Made by a program: the position numbers and the translations under genes. 64,000 nt of DNA, taken from the NCBI GenBank assembly GCA_030015575.1, contig JASDDO010000001.1:137845988-137909987 (forward strand), read 5' to 3'. Each line of letters starts with the position of its first letter. Within the stretch, counting starts at the first letter, position 1. This document shows, in pieces, positions 21,875 to 32,710 of the stretch. Below the pieces are notes generated by a model. That model ran no database searches, was not told where the DNA came from, and worked only from the letters and a program-made list of their open reading frames with translations. Origin of the DNA: Agapanthus africanus (Eukaryota > Streptophyta > Magnoliopsida > Asparagales > Amaryllidaceae).

Positions 21875-23911
21875 TGTAAGTTACTAGTGCTCGCACCACA
21901 ACACTTACGGCCAAGGAAGAATGCAAAACAACGATTTTTAAGAAAACCCTAGAAATCGATTCCAAACACTAACTAGAAAACTACAAAGGAGTTTATACTA
22001 CTCGGTTTGCGTTAACAACCTTTTTAGTTATGTCCTTCGTCTTCAAAGATCCATTTCTTAAGATCCTAGAACTACCGGGAACAAGCTTGCTCAACGATCC
22101 TCCACGCCCAAGATGATCTACCCGAAGAAACCCTAGCTCAAGCTCTAGCTTCACACAAGAATACTAAATGAAGCAACTTGTATACAAAACTTGCTAGGAA
22201 TTGATCACAAGAGATGTAGTTATGGTTATCTCTTGGTTTCTCTCTTTTTCTTTTCAACTTGGAAGCTAAAACTCAAGAGAAGATAGAAGAAGCAAGTGGG
22301 TAGTGTATGAATAATAATCAACAAAAAATATCTCCACACTCTTGCTTGATCTTATCTCTTTTGTATATGTGGATGGAATTGTGACTCACATGTGTGAGTT
22401 ATAAGTCCACACACATCCATAAGCATCCAAGATGAGAAGAGAAGAGAATGTGTATTAATACACACACACACATATATACACAAGTATATGCAACAAATAC
22501 ATACACTCGTATTCATATTAATATACGAATACAGTATTCGAATCGAAATACAAAATACCCGTATTCACATCAAGATACAAATACCTATATCCACATCAAG
22601 ATACAAATACTTGTATTCATATCAAGACACAAATACACATATTTATACAAATATCTGTACTCACATAAATATCGTATTCGTGTTAAAATACAAATACCAA
22701 AAGAGAGAAAATGATAGATATAAAACTAACTCACATATCATATATATATGATAATATGGCTATCTTTCAGACTGGCTAGTATTAACAAAATTTCTGATTA
22801 AAGTACGTGTACCAAATAACGTATTTAATCGAACCTTCGTACGTATCAAAATACGCACACTACATCATTTCGCCTAAGCCGGAAAACCCTCTGTGTGGGA
22901 CTCTAAACACTCGACAATACGCTAGCAGTGAGTTTAACTACAATCACGTCAGCGGTACTAACTGTACATAACGTCTACCTAGGTATTGAACGAAAGGAAG
23001 GTCGACAAGCTAGCTCATCCATACCCCTACTGAGCCTATGAGTGACAATCTCCATACAGTCCGGTCTCTTTATCTTAGAGTTTCATATACCGGGTCTAGA
23101 GGGGTGGAAAATGTCCGACACCTAATAACTCGATAAGTCGTGTCAACGTAGCTCAATACCTTCCCAAGAAACTACCAATCTCACTATCAGTAAATCTCAT
23201 CTGTCTTGGCTAAGGTCTTATGGTGATGGCCTATCGAACAAAGCGTGACATCGACTCCCTATACCAGGAGAAACGAATCCCTTCTATCGCTCACTATCCC
23301 CAAGTGCTTAGGAACAGTATCTAACTAAAACCTGTTTGCACGGCTCTTTAAATCCGTGGTAGAGTAGTAATCTAAGTACAGTGGGAACACACTCAAGACA
23401 AACGACGATGTCAGGTCTAAATACTACCATGTACCTATGTCACCAGAGAACTGCTATCTGACGATGAGTATATTACCATCTAGAAGTTCTCGGTGAGTCC
23501 ATCCAGTATAACTCATAACCTAATGAGCACTTGTATACAATCTTTGGTGATGTACACCAATGGCTGTAGGACTAACCATCACCCCTCGTCGGGATCAAAA
23601 AATGTATACACTAGTCTACTATGGAATATCGATGCACCGTCTTGATACTCCCATGACTAGGGACATTTAAGGATGTGCTTATGGACTATCCATCCCCCAC
23701 AAGTATGATCGCCATCATAACGATGGTAGTCAAGTAAAGATCCTACGGGCTTTATCAATATATACCAACGATATGTAATAACCAGTAAAACAGACATGTT
23801 AAGATAAAGACAAACAAAATAACATACTATCATATCGAGAAAGATTGTCATGTACATATATATCTCTAGCATTCTATACAATGAAGGCCTCTAGGGAATA
23901 CATATCCAACA
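21875..23911 (-). repeat. Copia-F 3' LTR
   Basis: The plus-strand ends are TGTAAGTTAC and ATATCCAACA. Its 3' half matches the Copia-1 LTR (ACTCTAAACACTCGACAATACGC, GACTACCAGTC-type blocks). It is 2,037 bp against 2,080 in Copia-1. Confidence 0.85.
22500..22690. repeat. Degenerate TATTCACATCAAGATACAAA repeats
   Basis: About six AT-rich units of roughly 28-30 bp within the Copia-F LTR, following a CA run at 22460. The two overlapping ORFs (22448-22751) exist only because of the repeat. Confidence 0.75.
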
Positions 23912-23922
23912 ATCTCCCACTT
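23912..23922 (-). other. Copia-F polypurine tract
   Basis: The sense sequence is AAGTGGGAGAT next to the LTR, identical to Copia-1. Confidence 0.9.
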
Positions 23923-24060
23923 ACACTAAGGCCTGTTATTGGCGTATCGAGTACCCAACGTCTGCTCTAGGGCCAGTTATTGGCGTATCGTATACCCAAC
24001 ATCTCAAAAAAGTCGTTCGAACTATGCTTCAAGGAGAGCATTTTGAATGGATCCAGCATA

Positions 24061-24510
24061 TTATCTTTTGTATCTACTCTCCGAATCTCGATCTTTCAGC
24101 GATCTATGATCTCCCTGATCAGGTGATACCGCCTCAAAATGTGTCTGAATCGCTGATGGGACGATGTGTCTGAATCGCTGATGGGACCGTGGTTCCTTTG
24201 CTAGTGCCATAGCCCCATTGTTATCGCAATACAAAGGTATTGGATCAACAATAGACGGAACCAACTCAAGTTCAGAAATAAACTTTCTCATCCAGACCGC
24301 TTCTTTTGCGGCATCATTAGTAGCAATGTATTCAGCCTCCATCTTTGAGTCTACTACGGTGTCCTTCTTGGAACTCTTCCAACAGACCGTCCCTCCGTTG
24401 ACGGTAAATACATAACCCGAGACGGACTTGCTATCATCCTTATCACTTTGGAAGCTTGAATTATTAAAGGATTCCATCTGGAGGTCTCTATTACCGTACA
24501 CCAAGAACAT
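24061..24510 (-). pseudogene. Copia-F RNase H fragment
   Basis: It has FQSDKDDSKSVSGYVFTVNG, EAEYIATNDAAKEAVW and LYCDNNGAMALAKEPRSHQ, matching the end of copia pol. A tandem 23-bp duplication (TGTCTGAATCGCTGATGGGAC, about 24138-24183) shifts the frame after FRHIV, so the last residues of this ORF are not native. Confidence 0.88.
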
Positions 24511-25366
24511 CTCCTTAGTCTTTCTCAGGTACTTCAGAATGTTCTTTACGGCTATCCAATATTTCTCCCCTAGGTTTGACTAATACCGGTTTACCACACT
24601 TAGTACGTAAGCTATATCTTTCCTGGTATATAGCATTGCATATATTATAGACCATACCATCGAACCATAGGGTATAATGCTCATGCAAGCCCTCTCTTCA
24701 TCAGTGTTGGGAGTCATCTCTTTGGAGAGCGTGATTTCGTGACAAGCGGGTAAATTACTACGCTTGAAATCTTCCATACTAAACCTCTTTAGTATGATGT
24801 CTATGTACCTGGACTATGAAAATCCCAACATTCTCTTGGATCTATCTCTATAGATCTTTATCCCCAGAATGTAGGAGGCATCACCCAGGTCTTTCATAGA
24901 GAACTTTTGTGACAAGAACAGCTTGACCGATTATAATATAGGAATGTCATTTCTTATTAGGAGAATTTCATCAACGTACAAAACAATGAATACGACAGCT
25001 CTCCCTATAATCTTCTTATATATACAAGGCTCATCAAAGTTTTTGATGAAGTCAAATCCCTTGACTATTTCATCAAAACAGATGTTCTAACTCTGCGATA
25101 CCTGTTTTAATCTATAAATGGATTTAAGCAGCTTGCATACCTTTCCACTGCTCCTACTGTCTACGAAACCTATATAAACGCACTCTTCTAAACTTCCATT
25201 TGGAAAACTAGTTTTAACGTCCATCTGCCGAATGTCATAGTCATGGAAGGCAGCAATGACAAGTAGGATCTGAATGGATTTCAGCATAACCACTGGAGAA
25301 AAGGTTTCGTCATAGTCCATGCCTAGTCTTTGACGAAAACCTTTTGCAATGAGTCTAGCCTTATAG
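24511..25366 (-). pseudogene. Copia-F reverse transcriptase, decayed
   Basis: Fragments at 24580-24777 (RT thumb, MSIIPYGSMVWSIIYAML) and 25087-25366 (FRQRLGMDYDETFSP, MDVKTSFPNG, KLLKSIYRLKQVS) lie in order with stops between. The catalytic motif at 24966-24977 reads YVDE instead of YVDD, so the enzyme would be inactive even if the frame were open. The solo LTR at 25372 cuts the coding region just upstream. Confidence 0.88.
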
Positions 25367-25371
25367 GTTTC

Positions 25372-27088
25372 TGATCGCACGCTTTTCGCGTGTCGAATGT
25401 TCAAAGTTCTAAAGTATAACCGCGATCAGGACGGTGTCGCTATGCAGCTAGTCGGTTGAGCACGGGTCGATCCACAGGGAGATGGTTGTATGTCCTTTCT
25501 TGTTTTAGACGAGTCAATAAAGAATTGTATATGTTTGTTCAGTCTAACCTATGTGTATTATTTGCAAGTATAAAGTTGTTAAGAAAAAGATACGAAATTG
25601 TAAGCTAAAGAAATCCGTACTCAAAACCTTTGAGCCAAGTCTTGACCAATTGAAGCTAGAGCAATCGGCAACAACGTGGATTAGGGGATTTAAGCGCGGT
25701 ATTCTTGGAATCCGGCTTATTTACCCTTGTCCTTCCGTTCTTGTCTCTTGCTTTCGCCTCCGGCCAAACCGAACGCAACCGGTCGCGGTTAGGAATCACC
25801 GTTACCTTGTCAGGGTAGGGTGCCTAACGGAGCGCTTGCGTATCGTTGGGCGGAGTTCAATGGAAAATAACGGGAAAAGGAAAAGAGCAAAGAAAATCTT
25901 AACTTACAATACCGTATTTATTCTTAACAACAACAATAATTACAACCATTCACAAAGAGAACCAAGAAGAGCAAAAGAAAAGAACAAAGAAAAGAAAAGA
26001 TTACAAGTGAATAAGTGCATGAATTAAATTGCAAGTAAGTAAAGCAAGGTAATAAAAAGCAAGTAATAAAAAGCGAGAAAGAAAACTAGAAACTAGAACT
26101 CAAGACAAGCATGGGATCAATAGCCAACCCTTAAACTTGCAAGCTCAATCAAGAGGTTGCAAGATCAAGAGAAGGGTAAAGAACGCATGTGAAATGAAGC
26201 ACTAATTCCATAAGAAAAATACGACCCTTGAGATCAATAACAAACCCTTAACCTTTCAAGCTCAATGAAGAGGTTGAAAGATCAAGAGAAAGCAAGAATC
26301 TCAAGGGAAAGTTAAACAAAAGAGAATGATAAAAAAACCCATCTTCATTGATCATTCTCTCAATGCTCTCACTACATTTTCATGGAGGAAAGATGAAGAA
26401 GAAGAAGAAGAAGAAGAACTACACTAAAACCTACAAAAGAGGAACAAAGAATTGAACACCAAAAGCTTGGCAAGTTCTGGGGTATTTATAGGCAGGGAAC
26501 TGGAAACCTAGGGCAAGAATCTGGCATAATATGAAGTCCCCAAACTGACCCTGAAAATTGACAACCTGAAGAGGCCGTACGGCCGCGTTTCCGCGGCCTA
26601 AGCATGCTTAGGCCGCGGAATCGCGGCCATTTAGAGGAGTTGGGCATTAATATTTTGTCGTATCCCATGGTTTGCAGTCCTCTTCAGTGTGGTATATGAC
26701 TTTTCTCAGAATCTCTTAACATTTCTTCCAGAATTTTAGTAGAACAAAAGGTGATGTGATGTGGATCTTTTGCCATGATTTCCTCGAGCTCCGCGTAGAT
26801 TTCTTGGATCTTGTGTTGACATTGAGATTTGTGCATGAAAATGACAATCGATTTGCTATTTTGTCCCTTAAACTGGTATGTGGCAACATACGGATAGAGA
26901 GCGGAGACCCGTGTTTTATCTGTTGTTGGCAGTAATCCAGAATTTGTCGTACTTTTCCATGATATTCACTGTTTAGAGCTGAGACTAGTATCCTGCAATT
27001 ATGTAGCAAACACTGATAAAAAGCACCTGCCTGTAAACAAACGAGCGTAAGAATGGGCGGTATAGAATGCAATATTCTGGTATGAACA
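25372..27088 (-). mobile_element. 1.7-kb solo LTR inside Copia-F RT
   Basis: It begins TGATCGCACG and ends GTATGAACA on the plus strand, with perfect GTTTC duplications at 25367-25371 and 27089-27093. Copia-1 shows the uninterrupted site. A minus-strand TATAAATA (26483-26490) sets the orientation. It contains GGGTCGATCCACAGGGAG near 25468, a GAA microsatellite (26393-26425) and a 48-bp palindrome. The superfamily is undetermined. The ORFs at 25551-26027 and 26486-26668 have no recognisable domains. Confidence 0.88.
26581..26628. repeat. 48-bp near-perfect palindrome
   Basis: Two 24-bp arms meet at GCATGC and match at 23 of 24 positions. They begin GGCCGCG and are very GC-rich amid AT-rich sequence. 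It lies about 90 bp upstream of the minus-strand TATA box of the solo LTR, so it is in the promoter part. Confidence 0.9.
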
Positions 27089-27534
27089 GTTTCCACCTGT
27101 TCATCTGCACCGATCTTATTTTTGAAGATCCACTTGCATCCAACAGGTTTTACCCCGAGTGGAGCAACATCCAAACTCCAAACTTTGGTGTACATGGACT
27201 CCATTTCGGAACGCATAGTATCTAGCCATTTCACAGAGTCCCTACTGATAATGGCCTGCTCAAAACTAGTAGGATCATATTCTTCCAAGATGGAATCCTC
27301 TTGATCCCCTTCTATAAGAAAACCATAGTATTTCTCGGACGGATGAGAAATCCTATTAGATCTGCGAAGTGTCTGAGGTTCGTATGGGACTTTTGAATCC
27401 TGAGGTTCAACCAAGTCTTCAGTAGCAGTTTGTGCTTATGGAATTTCTTCCAATTCTACCGCGCTCCCATTAATTTCTTTTGCAAGAAATTCTTTTTCTA
27501 AAGAGATAATGTGTTGAGCGACAAACACCTTCTG
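27089..27534 (-). pseudogene. Copia-F integrase C-terminus and start of RT
   Basis: It reads RSNRISHPSEKYYGF, SFEQAIISRDSVKWLD, WSLDVAPLGVKPVGCKWIF, matching the Copia-1 link region before RT. The listed ORF runs on from 27088 into the solo LTR, and that extension is not native. An in-frame stop separates it from the integrase fragment at 27535. Confidence 0.85.
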
Positions 27535-28929
27535 TTACTCAGTGTGGTGGACAAGATATCCCCGTAAATTCTTGGGGTATCCTACAAACTTGCATAATAC
27601 TGAACGTTCCTCTAGTTTGCACAGATTATGTTTCTTTACATAAACCGGACAACCCCATATCTTAACAAACTTAATACATGTATACTTTCCACTCCATATA
27701 TCATATGGAGTGGTAGGAACGGACTTAGTCAGAACCTTATTCAATAGGTATGTTGCTGTATCAAGCGTGTATCCCTGGAATGAAATAGGCAACTCAATAC
27801 TGCTCATCATAGAGTGAACCATATCTAATAGGGTATGATTTCTCCGCTCTGATACACTGTTGTGTTTTGGTGTATACGGAGGAGTAAGCTGAGAAATAAT
27901 TCCATTCTCTTTTAAAAAATCAAGGAATTCTATACTCAAGTATTCCCCTCCTCAATCAGATCGAAGGATTTTGATACTTTTTCCGTTTGCTTCTCCACTT
28001 CATTCTTATATTCATGGAATTTCTCAAAAAATTGTGTTTCAATAGGAACACATGCCCATATCTTGAGAAATTATCGGTGAATGTAATGAAATACGAGAAC
28101 CCGCCTCTTGCATGTGTAGACATTGGACCATATATATCACTGTGTATGAATCCTAAGAGCTCAATAGCTCTTTCTCCGTATCCCGTAAACGGAGTTTTGG
28201 TCATCTTTCCTTTGAGACAAGACTGGCAGGTTTCATAAGATGTAAATTCGAACGAATCCAAATATCCATCGTTATTTAACTTAGCTAGTCTTTTCTCACT
28301 GATATAAACAAGTTTATAATACCACAAGAAGGCTTTGTTCATTTCTGAACTCTTCCTCTTGTGTGTGTTTTGTATATTGAAAATTGTATTTTGATTAAGA
28401 ACATATATACCATTACATAATATACCTTCCCCAATCAAGGTAAATATTCATGATATTTCTATCTAAGACAAATTTATATCCATCTTTATTTAATAAATAA
28501 ACAAATATAATATTGCAAAGTATAGAGGGTACATAGTAACAATTGTTCAAAATCAATGTATTGCCACTCGGCAATACCTTATGATATTCGCCGACGGCAG
28601 CAATATCAACTTGTGCTTCGTTCCTTACCCCGAGGGACATATCACCCATTTCTAGTGATCTACTTCTTCTTAACCCTTGGAATAAATTACAGATGTGGGA
28701 TTCTAAACTGGTATCTAGTATCCAAGAAGTAGAGCAAACTTAGAAACAGTTCTCAATAACCAACACACCCGAAAAAGATGCATTAGAATGCTTCTCCTTC
28801 ACTAGGGTCGGTGTGGAAATCATTGCATTTCTTTTTCCCTAGCCCATACTCGTGACTGTTGTCACAAGTCAGAGCCGAACCGACGTTCCTAAGCCCAGTG
28901 TAATAAGCCAGTTCGGTTAAGTCATACAT
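27535..28929 (-). pseudogene. Copia-F protease and integrase, decayed
   Basis: Open fragments at 27535-27939 (SQLTPPYTPKHNSVSERRN with the integrase glutamate), 27956-28438 (pre-integrase region, CQSCLKG, HSDIYGPM) and 28413-28649 (VLPSGNTLILNNCYYVPSI) lie in correct order. The ATG at 28927-28929 starts MYDLTELAYYTGL..NVGSAL, the same N-terminus as in the other copies. The protease DTGS site is damaged (TSLESH-like wording near 28700). Several frameshifts and stops make it a pseudogene. Confidence 0.87.
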
Positions 28930-30444
28930 TTTATTATCTTGATTAAGGCGTGACATGGTTGCTACATGGAGAGAGAGAGAAAATAAACACTTAGCGTGCT
29001 CTTTTACAAGATTAGATTGGTTTTTAATTTATCTAATCAGGATGCCTCCCACTGTTTCCTCAAAATCTCTTTCAAATCTTAAAAAGAGAACCAGTCGGGA
29101 TCATGTACGTCCCACAAGTTCGCTAACCGTTCAGCTAGGCAACTGTTGGTACTCCGAGGGAGGCTCCCTGTTCTTTCGCACAGACCTAATTAAATAACCC
29201 CGTTTCTGCAGAGGCTTAACCCCGTTAACACCTTTCTAGACACCTAACGGGGTAGCTAGTTATGAAGTGAAAATGTCCCGGAAGTAATCTTACTCAGTGG
29301 GAATCGAGACCCAACTATCATCATGTGATAACCTTGATGGAAGTCACTCAAGTCACCACACTCCAGAAGGTATGCACTCACCTTGCAAGTTTCCCTTATA
29401 TTTGAAACTCCCGAAATAGTTTTTACCCCAAGCGGCTTATGACCTTGATGAAGATCAAAAAATCATAAGTCGTAAGTCAAGTTCTACCCATCATTGTCCT
29501 GATTAATTTAGATCCACCCGCATGAGCCCTTGATTAAGATCAACAAGACTATACGACTGTCCTAAATTAATGCATCTCTATGCAACAGAAAAGCAATACT
29601 TAGCAACCGAACACTGCACCTTAACGAAGGTCAACAAACGCAATATGAATACTAAACACCAGTTATCTGAAATGAAAGAAGGCTATAATTTGTTTTTGGC
29701 GAAAAACCTTTAACGTAATGAACTTGATATGGTTGAAGGAATCTAGTGATTTCGAAACTTTTGGTTCAAACTTAATTTTGAAAACAAGCAGTTTTATAGA
29801 AAACCAAGTAGTTTTGAAATTGATTCCAACATCTTTTAGGTTATTTTCTTACATTAGTCAGACTTAATGCGGTCCCAATATTTAAGTTCCTATGTATCAC
29901 AGAAACAACCAAAATACAATGCTTTTTATGCTATCCGCATTCGCCACGGGGCCTCAGGTCTTCACCGTAAGGTTACTTAACTTACGGCAGGGCGGAGTCA
30001 GGGCTGGTGGGGATGTAAAACATATAAACGTATTTATATATATCATCATCACAGGCAGGTAATAAACATTACAGGCATGCGATAATCAATATTGAATAGC
30101 GGATAAAATAGGAGTCCCATATTTCATTTGAGCCGCAAACGAAAACCATCGTTCCCCGGTCATAAGGATAGCTCGAACATCACCAAACAAAAACCCCTAT
30201 GAGCACGGTAATCTACTTGCCCATCCTAGAAACGGGGTACCCTTCCCTTAATAACATTAGTAGGCTACCACACACTTTCTAGAATCCGGTAACTTGGGCA
30301 CTCCACCTTAGGTCTATCCTAACCCCCTACAAGCGCGATGAGCTACCCGCAATCCTAGATGAGGTGACCCGATCTCACGCTTTGAGATGGCCACCCATTG
30401 CATTCTAGAATCCGATGACTCAAGCGCTTCTCGGCGGGGTAATC
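28930..30444 (-). other. Copia-F leader (partial) with splice-acceptor-like block
   Basis: Acceptor-like GTAG at 28962-28965 and CTAAT at 29011-29015 (sense strand) precede the pol ATG. Hairpins TTGAT-GAAG-ATCAA (29454-29467) and TTGAT-TAAG-ATCAA (29530-29543) and a poorer third near 29621 match the hairpin triplet of Copia-1. The conserved GTAAG..CTTAC block lies at 29950-29990. The duplicated module is missing. Copia-D begins at 30445. Confidence 0.75.
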
Positions 30445-31841
30445 TGTTAGGAATATGTATGCCTTAGAGGCCATTATTGTATGATATAGTGGATGCTTGG
30501 ACATATATATAGAGGAATTTCTTGCTCGACATGATAGTGTGCTATCTGGTTGCTCTTTATCTTAACATATACACTTGTATTATTATACTGTCTCTCTGAT
30601 ACATGTTGATAAAGCCCTTAGAATGTTTTCTTAACTACCAGGACTATGGTGCGGATCATACTACTGGGGCTTGTGTAGTCTACAAGCACATCCTTTAACA
30701 GTTCCTAGTCGAGAGTATTGAGACAAGGCATCGATATTCTATAGTAGACTAGTGTGTACGTTTCTTAACCCTGTAGGGGTGATGGTTGATACTATAACCA
30801 TTGGTGTTTGACATCAAAGATTGTACACAAGTGCTCATTAGAGAATGGTTACACCGAACAGGACTCGCCGAGAACTCCTAGATGGTACCATACTTATCGT
30901 CAGATAATAGTTCTCTGGTGACACTGGTACAGGTTAGTCTGTAGACCCGAGATCGTCATAGTGTCTTGTGTGGTTCCCACTGTGCTTTGATTTCCTCCCT
31001 ACCACGGCTCAAAGGAGTCGTGCAAACAGATGGATTTTGGGTACAATCCCAAGTCATATGGAGGCAGTGAGCGATAGGAGGGGTTTCGTCTCTCCCGGTA
31101 TAGGGAGTTGATGTTGCGCTATGCTCGATTGGCTATAACAGTAAGTCCCTGGGCAGGGCTGATGTGATTTACTGCTAAGTGTTATCAGTAGTTTCTCAAA
31201 CCGTTATGAGCCATACATTGACATGACTTATCAAGTTACTGGGGTCTGACAATTCCACCCCTAGACTCGATGTGCGACATATCAGACGAAGAGACCGGAA
31301 TGTACGGTAAATGTTACTTATAGGCTTCACGGGAGTTTGGACAAGCTTGCTTGTTGATCTTCTATTTGCTCAATACCTGGGTAGCCGTTACGTCTAGCTA
31401 GTACCACTGACGGCTTGTAGATAACTGATGTGATCATTACCTACTGCTAGCGTATTGATGAGTCTTTAGAGTCTCACACAGATGTTTCATAGTTCAAGTG
31501 AAACGAAGTGGGGCACATATGCTGATATGTGCGGGAGCCTTATTAAATACGAGTATATGATACCGTATTCTAATCTGGCGACATTTGATATCGGTTAGGT
31601 TATATGTGATATAACCAGATTATTGAATCAAGTATTATTTGATAATGTAATATACCGATAAATGATATTAGTCGGTTATATATGATATAACCGGATTATT
31701 AAATCAAGTGTTGATTTAATAATTTGATATATATTTATATATGATATAATTATATATTAACTAATATTATTGCTCACTAATTATTTTCTTCTCTTAATAT
31801 ATATTAATATATATACGTGATATATATATATATATACATGA

Positions 31842-31865
31842 TGTGTGTGTGTGTGTGTGTGTGTG
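31842..31865. repeat. (TG)n microsatellite
   Basis: A pure TG run following an alternating TA run in the Copia-D LTR. Confidence 0.95.
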
Positions 31866-32390
31866 AGCATGGATTTTCTATTTTGAGAAAATAGAATAAA
31901 GAGGTGGAAAATTGAGAGATATTTGTAGAATGGATGAGGCATGGTCTTTTCATTTGTTTATTCATTTCCTTACACTATTGAAGCATGGTTGTATATTTGT
32001 ATTGGAAAAAATCGCATGCTTCAATAAGTGAGTTGATTCAAGAGAGCCATTCTTCACTTGATCTTTTACCTTAGCTCATTTGTTTGCTCTCCATTTTTTT
32101 TCCTCATCTTCCTCCAAGCCCTAACACTCACATGAGTTGTGAACCCTAGGGCTTGTGAGAATCCTTAGTGAGCTAAAATAAACCTATTTCATCAACTTAC
32201 ACTATATTAGCCATTAAGTATAGGTTGTTTCCTTCGCTAATGAAAGATTAGTGAAGAGGTAGCTTGAACTAGAGAAGCTTCAAGGTGGATGATTTTCGAC
32301 ATGAAGATCACGAAGTAAGCTCGTTCCTTCTTCAAGTGGAGCCTCGAGGAGTCGTAGGGACTACTACCCGGAGCTATAGAAGAGAAGGAC

Positions 32391-32656
32391 TTGGTTTACA
32401 AAGGTTGTAGTCTTCACCACTTAGAATAGAACTTGTTTTATTCATGCATAAACCCTAATACTCTAGTTAGATTCTAGGTTAGTGTAGTTTAGTGCCAATA
32501 TTTTTTTTAAATTGCATGCTTGATTGGTTTACAAAGGTTGTAGTCTTCACCACTTAGAATAGAACTTGTTTTATTCATGCATAAACCCTAATACTCTAGT
32601 TAGATTCTAGGTTAGTGTAGTTTAGTGCCAATATTTTTTTTAAATTGCATGCTTGA
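32391..32656 (+). repeat. Perfect 133-bp tandem duplication at the end of the LTR
   Basis: Units 32391-32523 and 32524-32656 are identical by eye, each starting TTGGTTTACAAAGG and ending GCATGCTTGA. Identity implies a young event or slippage during reverse transcription. Each unit holds ACAAAGGTTGTAG, also found once in Copia-E (58604 on). Confidence 0.93.
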
Positions 32657-32697
32657 TGCCGGTTAAAACCCAGTGGTGGTGCTAAGAAACACTTTCA

Positions 32698-32710
32698 TGG
32701 TATCAGAGCC
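32698..32710 (+). other. Copia-D primer-binding site
   Basis: TGGTATCAGAGCC directly abuts the LTR end, complementary to initiator tRNA-Met. Confidence 0.95.

Larger units (their letters stand above)
21875..30444 (-). mobile_element. Copia-F: Angela-like copia, 5' end cut off by Copia-D
   Basis: A minus-strand element with 3' LTR 21875-23911, polypurine tract, decayed RNase H, RT, integrase and protease, and part of the gag-less leader (28930-30444). Copia-D entered the leader at 30445, so the primer site and 5' LTR lie beyond the window. A solo LTR (25372-27088) splits RT. It is more decayed than Copia-1, with many stops, frameshifts and a changed RT catalytic residue. Confidence 0.9.
30445..32697 (+). 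repeat. Copia-D 5' LTR
   Basis: It starts TGTTAGGAATATG..CCTTAGAGGCC and ends CACTTTCA directly before the primer site, 2,253 bp. It contains AT-rich repeats and a TG run (31842-31865), and near its end a perfect 133-bp tandem duplication that accounts for part of its extra length over Copia-1. Confidence 0.9.

Noticed and set aside
22448-22751. Two overlapping 87-88 codon plus-strand ORFs
   Set aside because: Produced by a degenerate AT-rich tandem repeat in the Copia-F LTR.
25551-26027. 158-codon plus-strand ORF as a host gene
   Set aside because: It lies wholly inside a solo LTR with defined ends and target duplication; no domain, low-complexity C-terminus.
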